From Apophysomyces variabilis (Eukaryota > Mucoromycota > Mucoromycetes > Mucorales > Mucoraceae): a stretch of 64,000 bases of DNA. Shown piece after piece: positions 23,665 to 35,242 of the stretch. Below the pieces are notes generated by a model that was given only the letters and a program-made list of their open reading frames with translations, did no database searches and had not been told where the DNA came from. The translations under genes and the position numbers were made by a program. The stretch spans positions 560,090 through 624,089 of the forward strand of contig MZZL01000387.1 in NCBI GenBank assembly GCA_002749535.1. The letters run 5' to 3'. Numbering within the stretch: the first letter of the stretch is position 1; the number at the start of each line of letters is the position of its first letter.

Positions 23665-26600
23665 ATGCCTAGTCTATGCTGCAAACAAAAGAACCATGGT
23701 TCTTCTGGTTTTGCTTCTGTGAATGCAATCAATCATTATGCTCCGCATACTGTGATTGAGCCAGTACATCTCGGTATTGCCCCTTTTCCTTTCTGTAGGA
23801 TTCCCGTCTAACCATATTGGTAGATATTCATTTGCTATTCCATGATCTCCAGCAAAAAAAGCTTCAAGGAAAAGTTACTTTGACTTTTCAACATAGTGGA
23901 CGCGTACTTGTACGTTCAAAAGAAGAGCGCTCAGCAATTACATTGAATGCCGAAGGTTTCGACAGTGTGGCTGTGTCCGGTGAAGGTGTTACCTATACGT
24001 ATGACGGACATTTGATCAAGCTTTTCTGGAACTCGCCCTTTGAAGTCGATGCTAAAAGAGACGTGATGATTGAATATACGGTGGAAGAACCGGTTGCTGG
24101 TCTTTACTTCCAGAAAGAGGATTCTATTCCTGGTTTTTCCACTCATTGGGCCATCACTGACCATGAACCTGAAAAGTTTGTTTGCTACACCAGCTCGATC
24201 GTTAAAACTTATCGTCTAATATATCAGGGCGCGTCACTGGTTGCCTACGATAGATTATCCGACCATCAGGACAACCCTTACGTGGGCAATTACAGCTCCA
24301 AAGCAGTACACGTCCATTGCTAACGGCACGCTGGTCTCCCAAGAGGAGAAAGATGGTTATATTACTACCAACTGGGAGCTCACGCACCTATGGTATCCCA
24401 TCTGCTCATCCTACAGGCATGGTTTTTAAATTAACTCATGATAGTCCATCGTACCTTGTCTGTTTTGCTGTCGGTGATTTTGTAGTTCATGACGACGGTG
24501 AAGTGGATGGAAAGCCAATTAAGGTGAGAAAATCCTTTTTTGGGTCCTTGTACCCGTAGTGTAACAAGTATCTTTCTGTTTTTTTTGCAGTACTTTACGG
24601 CCAAAGGTCACCAGGCCGCAGATCTTGCAAGGTCATTTGGCAGGACCCCATCCATGCTACGTTGGTTGCAGGAAAAATTGAAGGTTCCTTGTAAGCATAT
24701 CTGTTTTGCTTTTTGAATGTTGTTTCTTACAGAAAATCAGTCCCATGGACAAAATACTATCAAATAGCTTTGCCTGCCATTAGAGGAGCGATGGAAAATA
24801 TATCTCTGGTAAAACCGTACTTTCGTTGTCAAGTAAAAGAGATATTGATTTGCATTGTAACGTAGGTCACTTGGACTGATACCTTTGCTTTGGACGAAAT
24901 CAATGCACTTGAACGCCAAGACTTGACAGATCTTGTCAATATCCACGAAATGGGTAAGCTGCACTGTTATGCAAGCCGTTGTCATATGGTAACTCTCACC
25001 CTTCAGCTCATACATACTTTGGCAACATGCTCGTGATCCGTTATTTTGAGCACGCCTGGCTGAAAGAAAGTTGGGCTACGTACATAGAGTCATGTAAGTC
25101 AACGACAACAACAACAAGAACAACAACAATGGCGTATGTACGTGAAACAGCGTGACTTAGTACGGATGCAGGTTGGTTGGAAGACAACAAGTCGGAAGAT
25201 GACTACCGGTACGAAATGCTTGTCAATGCAGAAACCTATATTCGGGAATGCACGAAGTACATGGTAAGAAAAACACGCTAGTCCTAATCTAGGCACTCAG
25301 AACACTTCCCAGCGTCCTATTGTGACACGCAGGTACGATTCTTCTAACGACATGTTTGATATGCATACATACCCTGGAGGGGCATGGCGCATCCATATGC
25401 TTAGAAAAATATTGGGAGAAGATGCATTTTGGACAGCTGTCAAACTTTACATTGAACAGCATACCGGCAAAACCGTGACAACTACCGATTTTCAAGCGGC
25501 GTTGGAGAAAGTATCTGGCCTAAATTTGACCCGTTTTTTCGATGAATGGCTTCTATCAAAAGGATTTCCAAAATTGAAAGGTGATTACACGTATGAAAAG
25601 GCAGAGAATCGAGTCAAAATCGTGCTTTCGCAAACCCAAGTCGACGAGGCAAACAACATCCCTCTATTTGCTTTTGATTTGGAACTAGAGTTGACCGATG
25701 ATCAAAAGAAAACATATACTTCAATTGTACACTTTGACCGCGAGGAGAGCGTCACTACTTATATTCCTCTAAAGGACGGATCAAATCCAAGTATTCTCCG
25801 CGTTGACCCTGATGGTCGGGTCCTCTTTACTTTGAATATGACGCCTGATCAAGATGTGCTTATCAATACGGCCAAAAGTGCAAAGGATATTGTGAACCGT
25901 ATTCGAGCCTACCAAGAGTTAATTAAAGATGGATCAAGACCGGCTTTGAAAGCTGTGCAAGAGATTATCCTTCAAGAGCCTTTCTATGGTGTTCGTGTGC
26001 AAGGTATACCTGCGAGCAGATCATCCAGATATGGTTTGATAGACTTTTCTTTTTCATAGCTGCGGCTGCGCTGTCCAAGCTTGAAAGTGCCTTTAGCCTT
26101 CAAATTCTAAGCGAAATACTTGACAATGAAAAAGATCCGCTTGCTCTAGCTCCTATTCTAAATTCTTGCCGTATCCGTGACGCTGTCATTCGTACAGCCG
26201 TTCTCCGTTTCCTGGAGAGACCTGGTGTTCTACCTTATCGGTATGTTTAGAGGCGGTTATGACTAAAAAACTAAAACCTGAATTTTCTAGCGCCCACGCT
26301 GCTGCTTTGATTGCTTTAGCAATTCAACGTGAGCCCGAAGATCTCCATTACTTATTGGAAGCCGCTCAGGATGAAAATAAAATTGGACAGCATGGTATCG
26401 TTCGCGGCGGTGCTTTAAAAGGTGAGAAACTTTAAGGCTGGCAACAATTCAGGGTAGTATTTTAATGATCGTCAAAAAGCCCTCGGATACCAAAGGAGCG
26501 AAGAGGCTTTCAATTATCTCATTAAATCCGTCGAACGTAAAGCCGAGCATATTCGTGCAAGACCGCTCGCATTATATGGTCTACGCTATTCAACAGAATG

Positions 26601-26979
26601 GCAAGAAGAACGATTAAGAAAACGTGCCGTAGATACTTTTGGTAAGTAGACTGGGAGAAAACGAGAACTTTTCCAATAACACGTTTTATCAGTGGATCTT
26701 ATTCGAGATCCAGACTATTCTGTGCGCATCGAAGCTGTGGAATGTGTCGTGGCCCTTCAGGTCAAGTCAGCATACGATAGCATAGAATCCACACGTTGGA
26801 TGTATTCCAAGGATGAACAAGCGTGGCTTGACCGTAAACTCGCCGAACTTACCGAAGCTAGTGCTCATACCACTGAACAAGCTACGAAAGAACGTATTGA
26901 AAAGCTTGAAGAGCGTGTGCGGAAGTTGGAAGCAAAACTTGCAGCACAAGAGGCGCTGAAAGACACAAACCAGACATAG
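23665..26979 (+). CDS. M1-family zinc metallopeptidase with C-terminal HEAT repeats
   Basis: M1 aminopeptidases remove N-terminal residues using a zinc held by HExxH-(18)-E (family knowledge). The zinc site is present: IHEMAHTYFGN and, in the expected spacing, LKESWATY. The exopeptidase GAMEN motif reads IRGAMENISL. The N-terminal beta-saddle includes LQGKVTLTF and, across a 51-bp intron (24177-24227), HEPEK-ARHWLPTIDYPTIRTT. After the catalytic domain (to ~25590) come a beta region and helical HEAT-like repeats (from ~25880; ALGYQRSEEAFNYLI, DPDYSVRIEAVECVVALQ), then a short coiled coil (RIEKLEERVRKLEAKLAAQ) and stop at 26977-26979. The start at 23665 (MPSLCCKQKNHG) is the likeliest; the first intron just before 23799 is short and its donor uncertain. 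No signal peptide or membrane anchor, so probably cytosolic. About 12 exons. Confidence 0.88.
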
Positions 26980-27769
26980 ATGCAAGTCTAGTTTTCTTTT
27001 TTGAGTATCAGCTTATCTATCAATCTCTTTCTTTTGTCATCGCAATTCTCGTATTTCAGAAAAAGTCATTTTTTGTTATTGGATGATACCTTTACATTGC
27101 TTGAAACAAACCCTGCTATCTTAATGTTGGTATTGATACTTTAGTGGACCCAAATTTATCTTATTCTTAGTGCAAAAAATACTGCAATTCTGTATGCTAC
27201 CCTAAATAAGTTTTGCTTCTATGAAAGTACACGTTTACAGTAAAAAGCATATAAATGATAGGTCATTAATAAGCGAAGACATGCGGAAAATATATTTTAC
27301 TTACGTCAATTTGATCCATCAGTTGATATGGAATTCACCCGAGCAGCATAAATACTACATTCAATCAGTAAATGCAAGGTACGTTGACATACTTCTATAT
27401 AGCCGCTAAGGGTTATCTGCCCAAAGGCAGAGACTAGCCCCGCATCTGTCTCGGTGCGACGATGAGGAAGAGATCAACAGCGTCATTGACCTCAGTTCAG
27501 TGTTACGCACTGTAGAGTACTTCAAGCAAAAAAGGGTGAATTCTGTCGACGAATTTAAGGAAAGGGTCTATGAGTTGGTTTTGAGTACGCTGAAAGCACA
27601 TTTTAGACAATCAATCTTTTTGGGTGCTTTATTATCCAACCGGTCACTGTTCTTTTATCGGCAAGAATGTCTTTCAGAAAAACAGAACTCTGTGGAAATT
27701 TTATACAACTACAAGCTTTCCGTAGCACCTGTCTCCTTGCTGTCGTTGATGTGATCACTGATTCAGATA
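26980..27769. other. Intergenic, possible mobile-element 5' remains
   Basis: 3' flank of the peptidase gene followed by AT-rich DNA. Plus-strand frames at 27221-27409 and 27500-27754 (DEEEINSVIDLSSVLRTVEY, DEFKERVYELVLSTLKAH) look protein-like and precede the DUF6729 relic, so they may belong to the same decayed element; I cannot show it. Confidence 0.4.
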
Positions 27770-29040
27770 AATAAGTCGATATGATGCCCGAAGAAACTTG
27801 GTCACTCGCGACGTACGAGATGTTGAAGGCAAATGAAGGAAAGGAATATGGTCGCTGTGGATACAATGTTGATGGAGTGATACATGTGAGCAGCATCGAT
27901 TCTACTTATTAGAAATTGACCACTTGGTTAGAGCCATGTTAATACCGAACCAGAAACTGCAGGCACAGATAGCCTTGCATTGAATTCTGCAAGAAGAGGA
28001 GAATGTCATCAGTGAGGGAAGTATGGCAGCAGTTCTACTGAAGGCATGAAAGCTCGTTCCAAAGATCCTATTAATGGTGAAACGCATCCTATTGAAGACG
28101 ATCAATGGTACGATGATGAGAACGTTGTTGATAATGATAACAAGTATCGTGAGGTTACCGATGGAGCATTGAAGTAATACTTTGCTTCGATACAAAGTCG
28201 TCTAGTATTGGAAGGTTATCCCCGTACATTTTGGATCAATCCACCGGCAGCATTTTTTGCTCCTAGAAATAATAAGCTAAATCCTACGTTGCTATATTAC
28301 CCTCGAGTATTCCTCTGGTTGCAACACCATCTGCTCGATGCCAGTGAAACTTTGCGATGCCCAACCTGCAATCACTTGTTGCAGGTAATGCATATAACAA
28401 GAACCCGCGTGCACGCCGAGCGGTAGACATAGATAGGTGTGTTGTACAAAATGTTGCTCGTGGACGTCTATATTGTTAACGTTGTTGGAATCAGCTATTT
28501 CTATATCATGTCTATTCGCTATAGATGCACTTCAAGGAACTGCAATCTGACGATTAACTCTCATGATGTTCGTATCCTAAAACAGCTTCCCGGGCATCTA
28601 GTGGCAGAATTTCCTGCCTATCTGACGCATAAATGCGCTGTCAAAAACTGTAGGTGATCTACTACGACCGTGCATGCAAAGTGGAATGGGTGTTGTACGT
28701 TTCCGTCGTACACTGCAAGAGCTCCACTATTTGCGTTATTATAGTTTAAAGCTACAATACCTTAATACTATTAAATCTCGTTGCAAATACCCAAGGTTCA
28801 TTGACATTCTAAGTTCTAATTCCTGAGTGCCACCTTTTTTAAAATTAATGACCGTGCAGATTTCGCTGGTTATGTCCTATCGGCTGATCCAGGCATTCAA
28901 CGACTGCAACGGTCGGTACCATTGACTATGGCAGTATGACCAATGGAATTTGCGATACTTGCACCAGAGCAGCGCTCGAAACGCCAGGAAATTAGCACAA
29001 TGCTCAGCGTCGTACATGAGCCCGATAAAAATAAGTGAAA
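27770..29040 (+). pseudogene. Decayed DUF6729-type mobile-element protein
   Basis: DUF6729 is a zinc-binding-like domain found in large, multicopy, transposon-associated proteins of Mucoromycota and other fungi (family recollection, moderately sure). Its pattern is visible here but spread over frames: PRVFLWLQHHLLDASETLRCPTC (28300-28370), ARRAVDIDRC (~28414), RYRCTSRNC...ILKQLPGHLVAEFPAYLTHKC (28520-28640), LRPCMQSGMGVVRF and LHYLRYYSLKLQYL (28660-28760). The upstream frame (KARSKDPINGETHPIEDDQWYDD, 28050-28170) is interrupted by at least two stops. Frame changes and stops make a working protein impossible without many introns, so I call it a relic. Confidence 0.65.
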
Positions 29041-29982
29041 GTTTAGGAATAAAAGAGAAAGGTTGTTCTCGCTAAAGTATGGAAAGGGCTCGTGCTGCTA
29101 GACAGAAGTGCTCGAAGTAAATCCTCTCTCAGATTGCTCGTTTCGCCTATGCAGAGATTTTAACAACCATTGTCCCTTAATTCATATCTATATCCCACTC
29201 GAACCCTAAAAGTTCGCTTAAAAATTCTTCCCGTTATACCAGACTCGACCTTTAGATTATCATAGTGCTGACCAGGATACCCGCACCAGCACTCCACTCT
29301 ATATTCTATTTGGATTCGATTATAACTTGTAGACTATTTGAAGCGAGAATTATCACAACGACGAATGAGCTGCGTTCTGAACCGGGCCAATACTATGAAT
29401 CGAGACATCAACGCTTCCCAGAACATCAACCTTCATGGAGCACACTCCAGGCTTGTTTATGCTGATGTAAATCCCTGTCTCACCGTTTAGATCTCAGTAT
29501 ACGAGCACCTTACCAGTTTCACCAAAAGTTGTGCTAGCCAAGTCGGTTCATTGCAAGGGCCGGAAGATCAATTACTGTGGTAACTATGGATAGACGTATC
29601 TCAGTAATTCGCACGTTTTAACTTTTTATCGTATATATCTTATTATGATCGCTGTCGAGCTTACACGTTTGCGTGTAAAGACTATACGTAAACAAAGAAT
29701 TGCTTTAGAAGCTCCTTATTCATGATCTTCAGCCTCCGCTAAAAAGGATTTAGGTTCACTATATATGAAGGGGGGGATGTTTGAGACAAGCCGAAATATA
29801 CGAGTCTAAGGGGACGGTGTCCTGAGAAGTAGATCAGTTAAATCTCCACTAAGGAATATGGTGAAAAGATTATAAGAAACTAAAACCTCCGTCTCCTGAG
29901 TGATACGTACGGCACAATGTTTTAATCTACATTTATTGGCAAAGATGAACTGCACTATGCCCTTCGACTATATTTTGTTCTC

Positions 29983-30176
29983 GTACTTTATTTCCAAAAA
30001 TTAAAGTCGCATCTAGCAAATTTACTTGGCGCATTTTGGAAACTAGGCTTGACGCTAACAAATTACATTAATTGTCGTGTTATAAGAGTTCGAATTGTCC
30101 ACTTTTACATACCTGTAATAAAATTGACGACCCCATACCCATCTCCCCGCCAAGTGAATGCAAGATGCATATATAA
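29983..30176. repeat. TIR-bearing short element, copy 1
   Basis: Shares near-identical sequence with 39955-40118 (same strand), beginning GTACTTTATTTCCAAAAATT and ending GATGCATATATAA. Inner inverted repeats: GCATCTAGCAAATTTACTTG at 30009 and, at the other end (to 30168), a reverse-complement match reading GCATCTTGCATTCACTTGG. It contains a stretch of ~30 bp (CCACTTTTACATACCTGTAATAA region) absent from copy 2. No coding capacity. The size, AT content and TIRs fit a MITE. Confidence 0.75.
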
Positions 30177-31664
30177 ATTTCAATTGGCGAGTAATAGAAG
30201 AAAAATAACAATAGTATTCAATGACACTTACTAAATACCGGGCGTAAAAGCTCTATCCACTCGACTCGTGGATCCTTTTCTGCCTTTTTGCTTGCTGCCT
30301 CTTAGATCGCCTTAAAGGGGCTCGGGACGATTCTGGTCTTTCTTCCTCTCGTCGGCTGATTCGTCTGCGAGACCTGGGTGGTTCAACCAGAGTCTCGGTT
30401 TGGCTGGCTCTTGTTCGACGTCGTGCAGTTGAGGTTATCATGTTCTCTTAATTTTTATAGAATACCTATTGTCTGTTAAAGTCTTCTACAGTCTTCTTCT
30501 TTCATATGGTTTGAAAGTTCGTCTGCATCACGCCCGGTAAAAGACTATCTTGGTATGTCTTCGAATAGAGTACGTAAAAGTTGCATCATCTTGGGGTACA
30601 TCCGAACAAAGTTTACATAGTTTATGCCATTTCCATTTCATTGTACAACGGATTTGCATGGAACGTTACATAAATATTACACGTGTAGATATAGTTTATA
30701 ACTCGGTCTACTGTTCCCATCAATAATACCTCAATGTCTATCTCGGTTCAAAAATTATGTCATGCTTACAGAAAATGACGGGAAAAGAACGAAAATGACA
30801 TGTGAAAAAAATAAACAAGTGGGCGACATGCTTTTCATTAGTGTTTTTTCTGCTAGATAAACGGAATAATGGTTGAAACGCCCACCCAGATCATACTCAC
30901 TGCAGTAGAAGCGCAAGAATACACAAAGTACCCTTATTGATCTTTTTGCAAGCAGGACATCTTGAGAACTCGCAGTGCATCTCAAATTCTGATATTAAGA
31001 AGTCGATTTCCTTAGGGGATAGATTGTTAAGGGTATTAGATATGTCATTATTCTAGCTTACAGACTCTGGATGTGTCTTATAGAGGTTTGTGGATTACTT
31101 TCTTTTTCGAGCTGAGTGAATGACATCGAGTTTCAATCTAGCACTATCTAGTTTCTTGGGTTTATTCAGTGGTTTAAATGAGCGCAAAAATAATAATTGT
31201 GTCCGCCCGGTCTAGATCAACCTGATAAAAATTGAGGGGGATGGAAAATATCGGGGAAGGGTGTGAGTATCAAAAAAGCCTTTTTGCAAGGAAGAAGCGG
31301 GCGACAGCACGCCGGAAGGGGCCCTGATGCGATGGATAGCTTTTGCAGAGATATCGATATGTATTAGGCATGTGGATTGAATGGACGGGTTGTATTGGAG
31401 GAAATAGATTCAACAGACTTGGTATTTTGGAAAACTTGAGCCAATCATTTCAAGAAGTGAAGCGTTGTGTTGTTTGAGCCTACTAATTTCAGCTTTGGCA
31501 GCACCGAGTTCTGCTTTGACTGTTTAATAGTGGGCATGGGGAGAGCTCAAGGATGTGGATGCACTTTTAAAATGAGGTAAAGCGGTAGCTAAGCAGAAAA
31601 AGGACGGCATTGGAGTTTTTTCTTTCATTTGTTGCGGCATTTAATTCCACTGGACGGCGACTTC

Positions 31665-31707
31665 GATTTGCGCAGTTTGCGAAATTGGTTTGGGAGATAC
31701 TGTATAT
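31665..31707. repeat. Short repeat unit, lone copy
   Basis: Matches 40123-40166, where the unit directly follows the TIR element copy 2. Shared core: TTTGGGAGATACTGT and, before it, CAGTTTGCGAAA/TAGTTTGCGGAA. Here it stands alone without the TIR element. Confidence 0.55.
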
Positions 31708-32546
31708 AGATTTCCTAAGCCATTAAAGTACGGCTTTATTTAGGATTTTGTAGGGGTCCATAACGAAAGGGAAGCAAGCAAAGTTAAAGCGTCTGTCAAC
31801 AGGATATTATCATTTAAATTCTTATTAAACACGTCCTACAATTTGGTAGTGCATTGTATATTTTCTTCGTCCATTGTTATGGTGCAAAAAAATTTGTTGG
31901 GACAAAAAGAAATGTGGATTTGCTATACTCAGGATCCGAACACTTGTTCTACTAATGACCTTATATATACAGTCCGTATTGGTAAGCAGTGTAATTTACC
32001 ATCTAGCACTCTCAAAGTGAGAGAGAATTGACAGCATCCAATAATCCGTATCAGCAAATGCTATCTGTTGGCAAAGCAAAGACAAGTGGGCTTAGATAAG
32101 ATTTTGGATACATTTCATTGTGGTAAACTACGATCAACAAGAGATCCTATTGTTTTATTTCAACCCCCTGAGGCTCCTTCGCTACTGACGTTCAAGGCCT
32201 CCAATATGACATCAACATGCAGACCATTTACGGTCACTGAACCATATCTTCCTCATACATCAAATGGACATTTAGTGCTTGTATTAGGTATAATACCTGT
32301 CTCAACCGATGTCTGTCGATGACAGAGGTGTTGGGAAGCAATAGATGGATTCCGTCCTTAACGAGATGTTGCTCAGATTCGCGATACTTGATGTATGAAG
32401 AAAAGCGATTGCCATCGTATATCATCAGGACAACAGATAGCGTCCATAAGTTATTGGGAAATCTGGCTGTTTTGTCCTCAAATGACTTTCCGCGAAAGAA
32501 AGGAAGCGTAAAAGCCACGTTTTCTGCTCTTGCACGCTGCTTGTAC

Positions 32547-35242
32547 ATGGCGGAAAAACGCAAAAGGCCATCCCAAAAATCTTCAAACGAGAAAGAGAAT
32601 AAAAAAGGAAAAGCGAGCTGTTCAAAGCAGAGAAAGATTGAAAATTTCTTTGATTACGCCTCGAGCAATGATAAACACATCTCCACTCTCGACGATGCCC
32701 CTGACGAGAAGGAAGAGGAAAAACCGTCTTTTGCGGATTCCATGTATACAGATGAGGTCAACATCATGCTGGCCACCGTGCTGAAATCCGAATCGCATCT
32801 TTTCACTTCTGCTGAACTGGAACGAATCGAAAGCTTTAAAAATCTGGAACGTAAGCTAGTTTCTTCTGCAATGCATAAGCGGTAATATAAAAATATTTCA
32901 GGTGAACCTAAACATCTCTTTGTGCGACTCTGGATGCGAAAGCATCGCTTTATACGACTTGACAAAGTCGATTATACCGCGCACATTCAAGATATCAAAG
33001 CTTCAGCTGATGAGCTATGCAAGCAAGGGATGGCTCAGCCGATCACCAACTATGTGGAAGCCTTAAGCGCGTTAACACGGGAAGAAATATCGACACTAGT
33101 CAAAACAATGCAAATCCCGGTCAAAGGGAAGACGGTGCGTGAATTGCGAACAGGAAACCAGCTTATGGAGACTGAAGATTTCGAATGTTTTAGAAAGTGC
33201 AATATATGGATGCTGTTTTGCGATATGCCGAAACGAATCAGGCTAAGATGAGTCGATGCGTCCTGGACCTGGCAGGTAGAGATTATTAGAAAGCGCATGC
33301 CATCCTAAATATATCAAGCTTATATTATTACTGTTCAGGACAATGTATTATAGTTGATGTAGACATGCGCCGTCTTTTTCAAAGAATCCATCTCGTTTAC
33401 TATAGAACAACAGATCCTGAAGCAAGCACCAAAGTCATGTCATCAGCTATTCTCGCCCGTCTGAGCCGGCGAAACTTTCCAGATTATACCGTCGAGCGCA
33501 CCAATGATGTGTGGAGGAGTCGACAAGACTTACTAGCTTATGAAGAAGCCTTAGATCTCCGCCGCAGGTTCGATGAACAAGTCGCAAAGGCCGCAAGCGA
33601 AAAGCATGCAGACGTATCTCAATCTTTAGTGGAATGTTGGACGCTTTGCGAGAATATTATAGGAGTTTGGGAAGACGGATTGCAAAAAGAACTAGAGGAG
33701 CGACCATACTACATGCGACGTTTCGAGGCTAATTGGGTTTACACTCATCTGATCGAACAGGGAACCAAGATATTAGGAAAGTTACATGAATATGAATTGG
33801 AAGCGCTTGTTTTGCGAAAGTTGCTCAGTCAAAAGACTTACCGACTGGGTAAACGAGGGCGATGGTACGACCGCTTAGCACTGGTCCAGATGACCCATAT
33901 TGCTGCCAACAAAAGCAATAACCCACGGTCCATAAAGAAGCTGGCTCTTCAAACATGTATTGAAGCTATTCAAGATCCTACGGTTCATCAAAGTAATAGA
34001 ATATGCGGATCATATTAGCAATTACTAACTTATTTTGGTCACTTGCATTTTTAGTATATTTACATGGATTGTATAGGAGGATACAGAGGTTAGAACGCGA
34101 TCTTTGTATCCCTCGACGGGAGCAACATGATTTCTCCTATATTATGTTAAAAAAGCCAAAGGAACAGATAATTTGGGGTAAAGTGAAGCCGGTGGCCTAA
34201 ATTAAAGCTGTATTGGCATAACACCATTTCTCTAAGGTGAACGCATATCGGATGCCGTTGTCGGAAAGAAGTCTGTATGGAGAGCCATCGATGGCGCTGA
34301 GTGTTCGGTTGAGGAACTAGCCTTGGAGCACTATAGCAGGAAAGGTTATCGAGGGTACAGTATTTCGAGGAAGATTTTTTTGTTGGGCCCACTAATGCTT
34401 TCAACCAGACTTCATTCAGAAGGTGGGATTGTCTCAATGCTGGTAATAAGGTTAAACACGGAAAGAAAAAAAAACGTCTAAATATCTCAGTTTGCATTGC
34501 TTTTCTGGGATATCCTGTTTGCTCCTGTTCCTGGGGTCTTTGAGACACCATATCAATCAGCTCCACTGGATTTTGGCTCTGATGGCTTTTATATTGGTAT
34601 ACCGGTTTTTATCTCGATTTCACCGACATTGATACACCTTACCATGTTATATCCCTTAGGTAGAAAAGATCTCATCACTGCGCGCCTTGATGAAATTTGT
34701 CAGGGCCAATCCCGTAAGATTCTCGAACGGGTAGACGAGCGTGAGAGACCTCGTCAGACGATATGTACTGGTGTGCATTGGAACTATGAGAGAGAAGACC
34801 TCATCAATGTAGCTGAGGTAAATCTCAACGGTCGATGCTGATTTAGACGGCTCAGACAATCCCTAGTGCATTGGACCTTTGCCACTTTCATCCTTATGCA
34901 AACTTCTGGCGGAAGAATCTGGTCATGGGCACGGCGGCTTGCCCGATCTCTGGTAAGACGCACGCGATCTTACGCTCGGTAAAAGTAATCATATATTTCA
35001 AAAGCTGCTGGAACGAAGCGGAGAAGCAATGTATGTTTGTCGAAGGTAAGTCAGGGTAACGCATTACGCATCCTTTGGAGTAAAGTGTTACAGTAAAAGG
35101 ACCTGGTGACAAGTTGTCCGAAACGCAAAAGCTATGGATTGATACCTTGACTGAAATTGATATTCCCGTCGAGGTGTGTTATGTTAAATTATGGCAAGAC
35201 GAAAAGACGCTTGCCGAGCAGAGTAAAATGAATAACAGTTAG
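32547..35242 (+). CDS. FAN1: FAN1-type structure-specific nuclease (VRR-NUC)
   Basis: FAN1 is a 5' flap/ICL-repair nuclease acting with Fanconi and mismatch repair factors (family knowledge). ATG at 32547 gives MAEKRKRPSQKSS, a basic tail and QRKIENFF, a canonical-looking PCNA-interacting (PIP) box at residues ~35. Then an SAP-like DNA-binding region (REPKHLFVRLWMRKHRFIR, LTREEISTLVKTMQIP, and across a 60-bp intron VQYMDAVLRYAETNQ), the TPR-like helical part (FRRIH-type LFQRIHLVYYR, NWVYTHLIEQGTKILGKLHEYE, RGRWYDRLAL), SVEELALEHYSRKGYRG, and the C-terminal VRR-NUC: GGLPDL around 34950, FVEVKGPGDKLSE across the last intron (35046-35092) giving the PD-(D/E)xK set, and CYVKLW. Stop TAG 35240-35242. 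The window shows no UBZ zinc finger (no Cys-rich motif before the SAP region), as in fungal members. About 12 exons. Confidence 0.92.

Larger units (their letters stand above)
29041..32546. other. Intergenic with repeats, no intact gene
   Basis: About 3.5 kb without a recognised gene. It holds the TIR element at 29983-30176 and a 43-bp repeat unit at 31665-31707 (listed separately). A minus-strand ATG frame at 30441-30253 encodes a 62-residue Arg/Ser-rich peptide (TARRRTRASQTETLVEPP) of unknown nature. A plus-strand frame runs 31843-32322 with one internal stop (32029-32031); it has no recognised domain and may be element-derived. The minus frame 32563-32234 overlaps the start of FAN1. The FAN1 promoter must lie here, without a clear TATA. 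Confidence 0.45.

Noticed and set aside
32234..32563. 109-codon minus-strand ATG frame upstream of FAN1
   Set aside because: Overlaps the FAN1 start and an open plus frame; no family resemblance on either strand.
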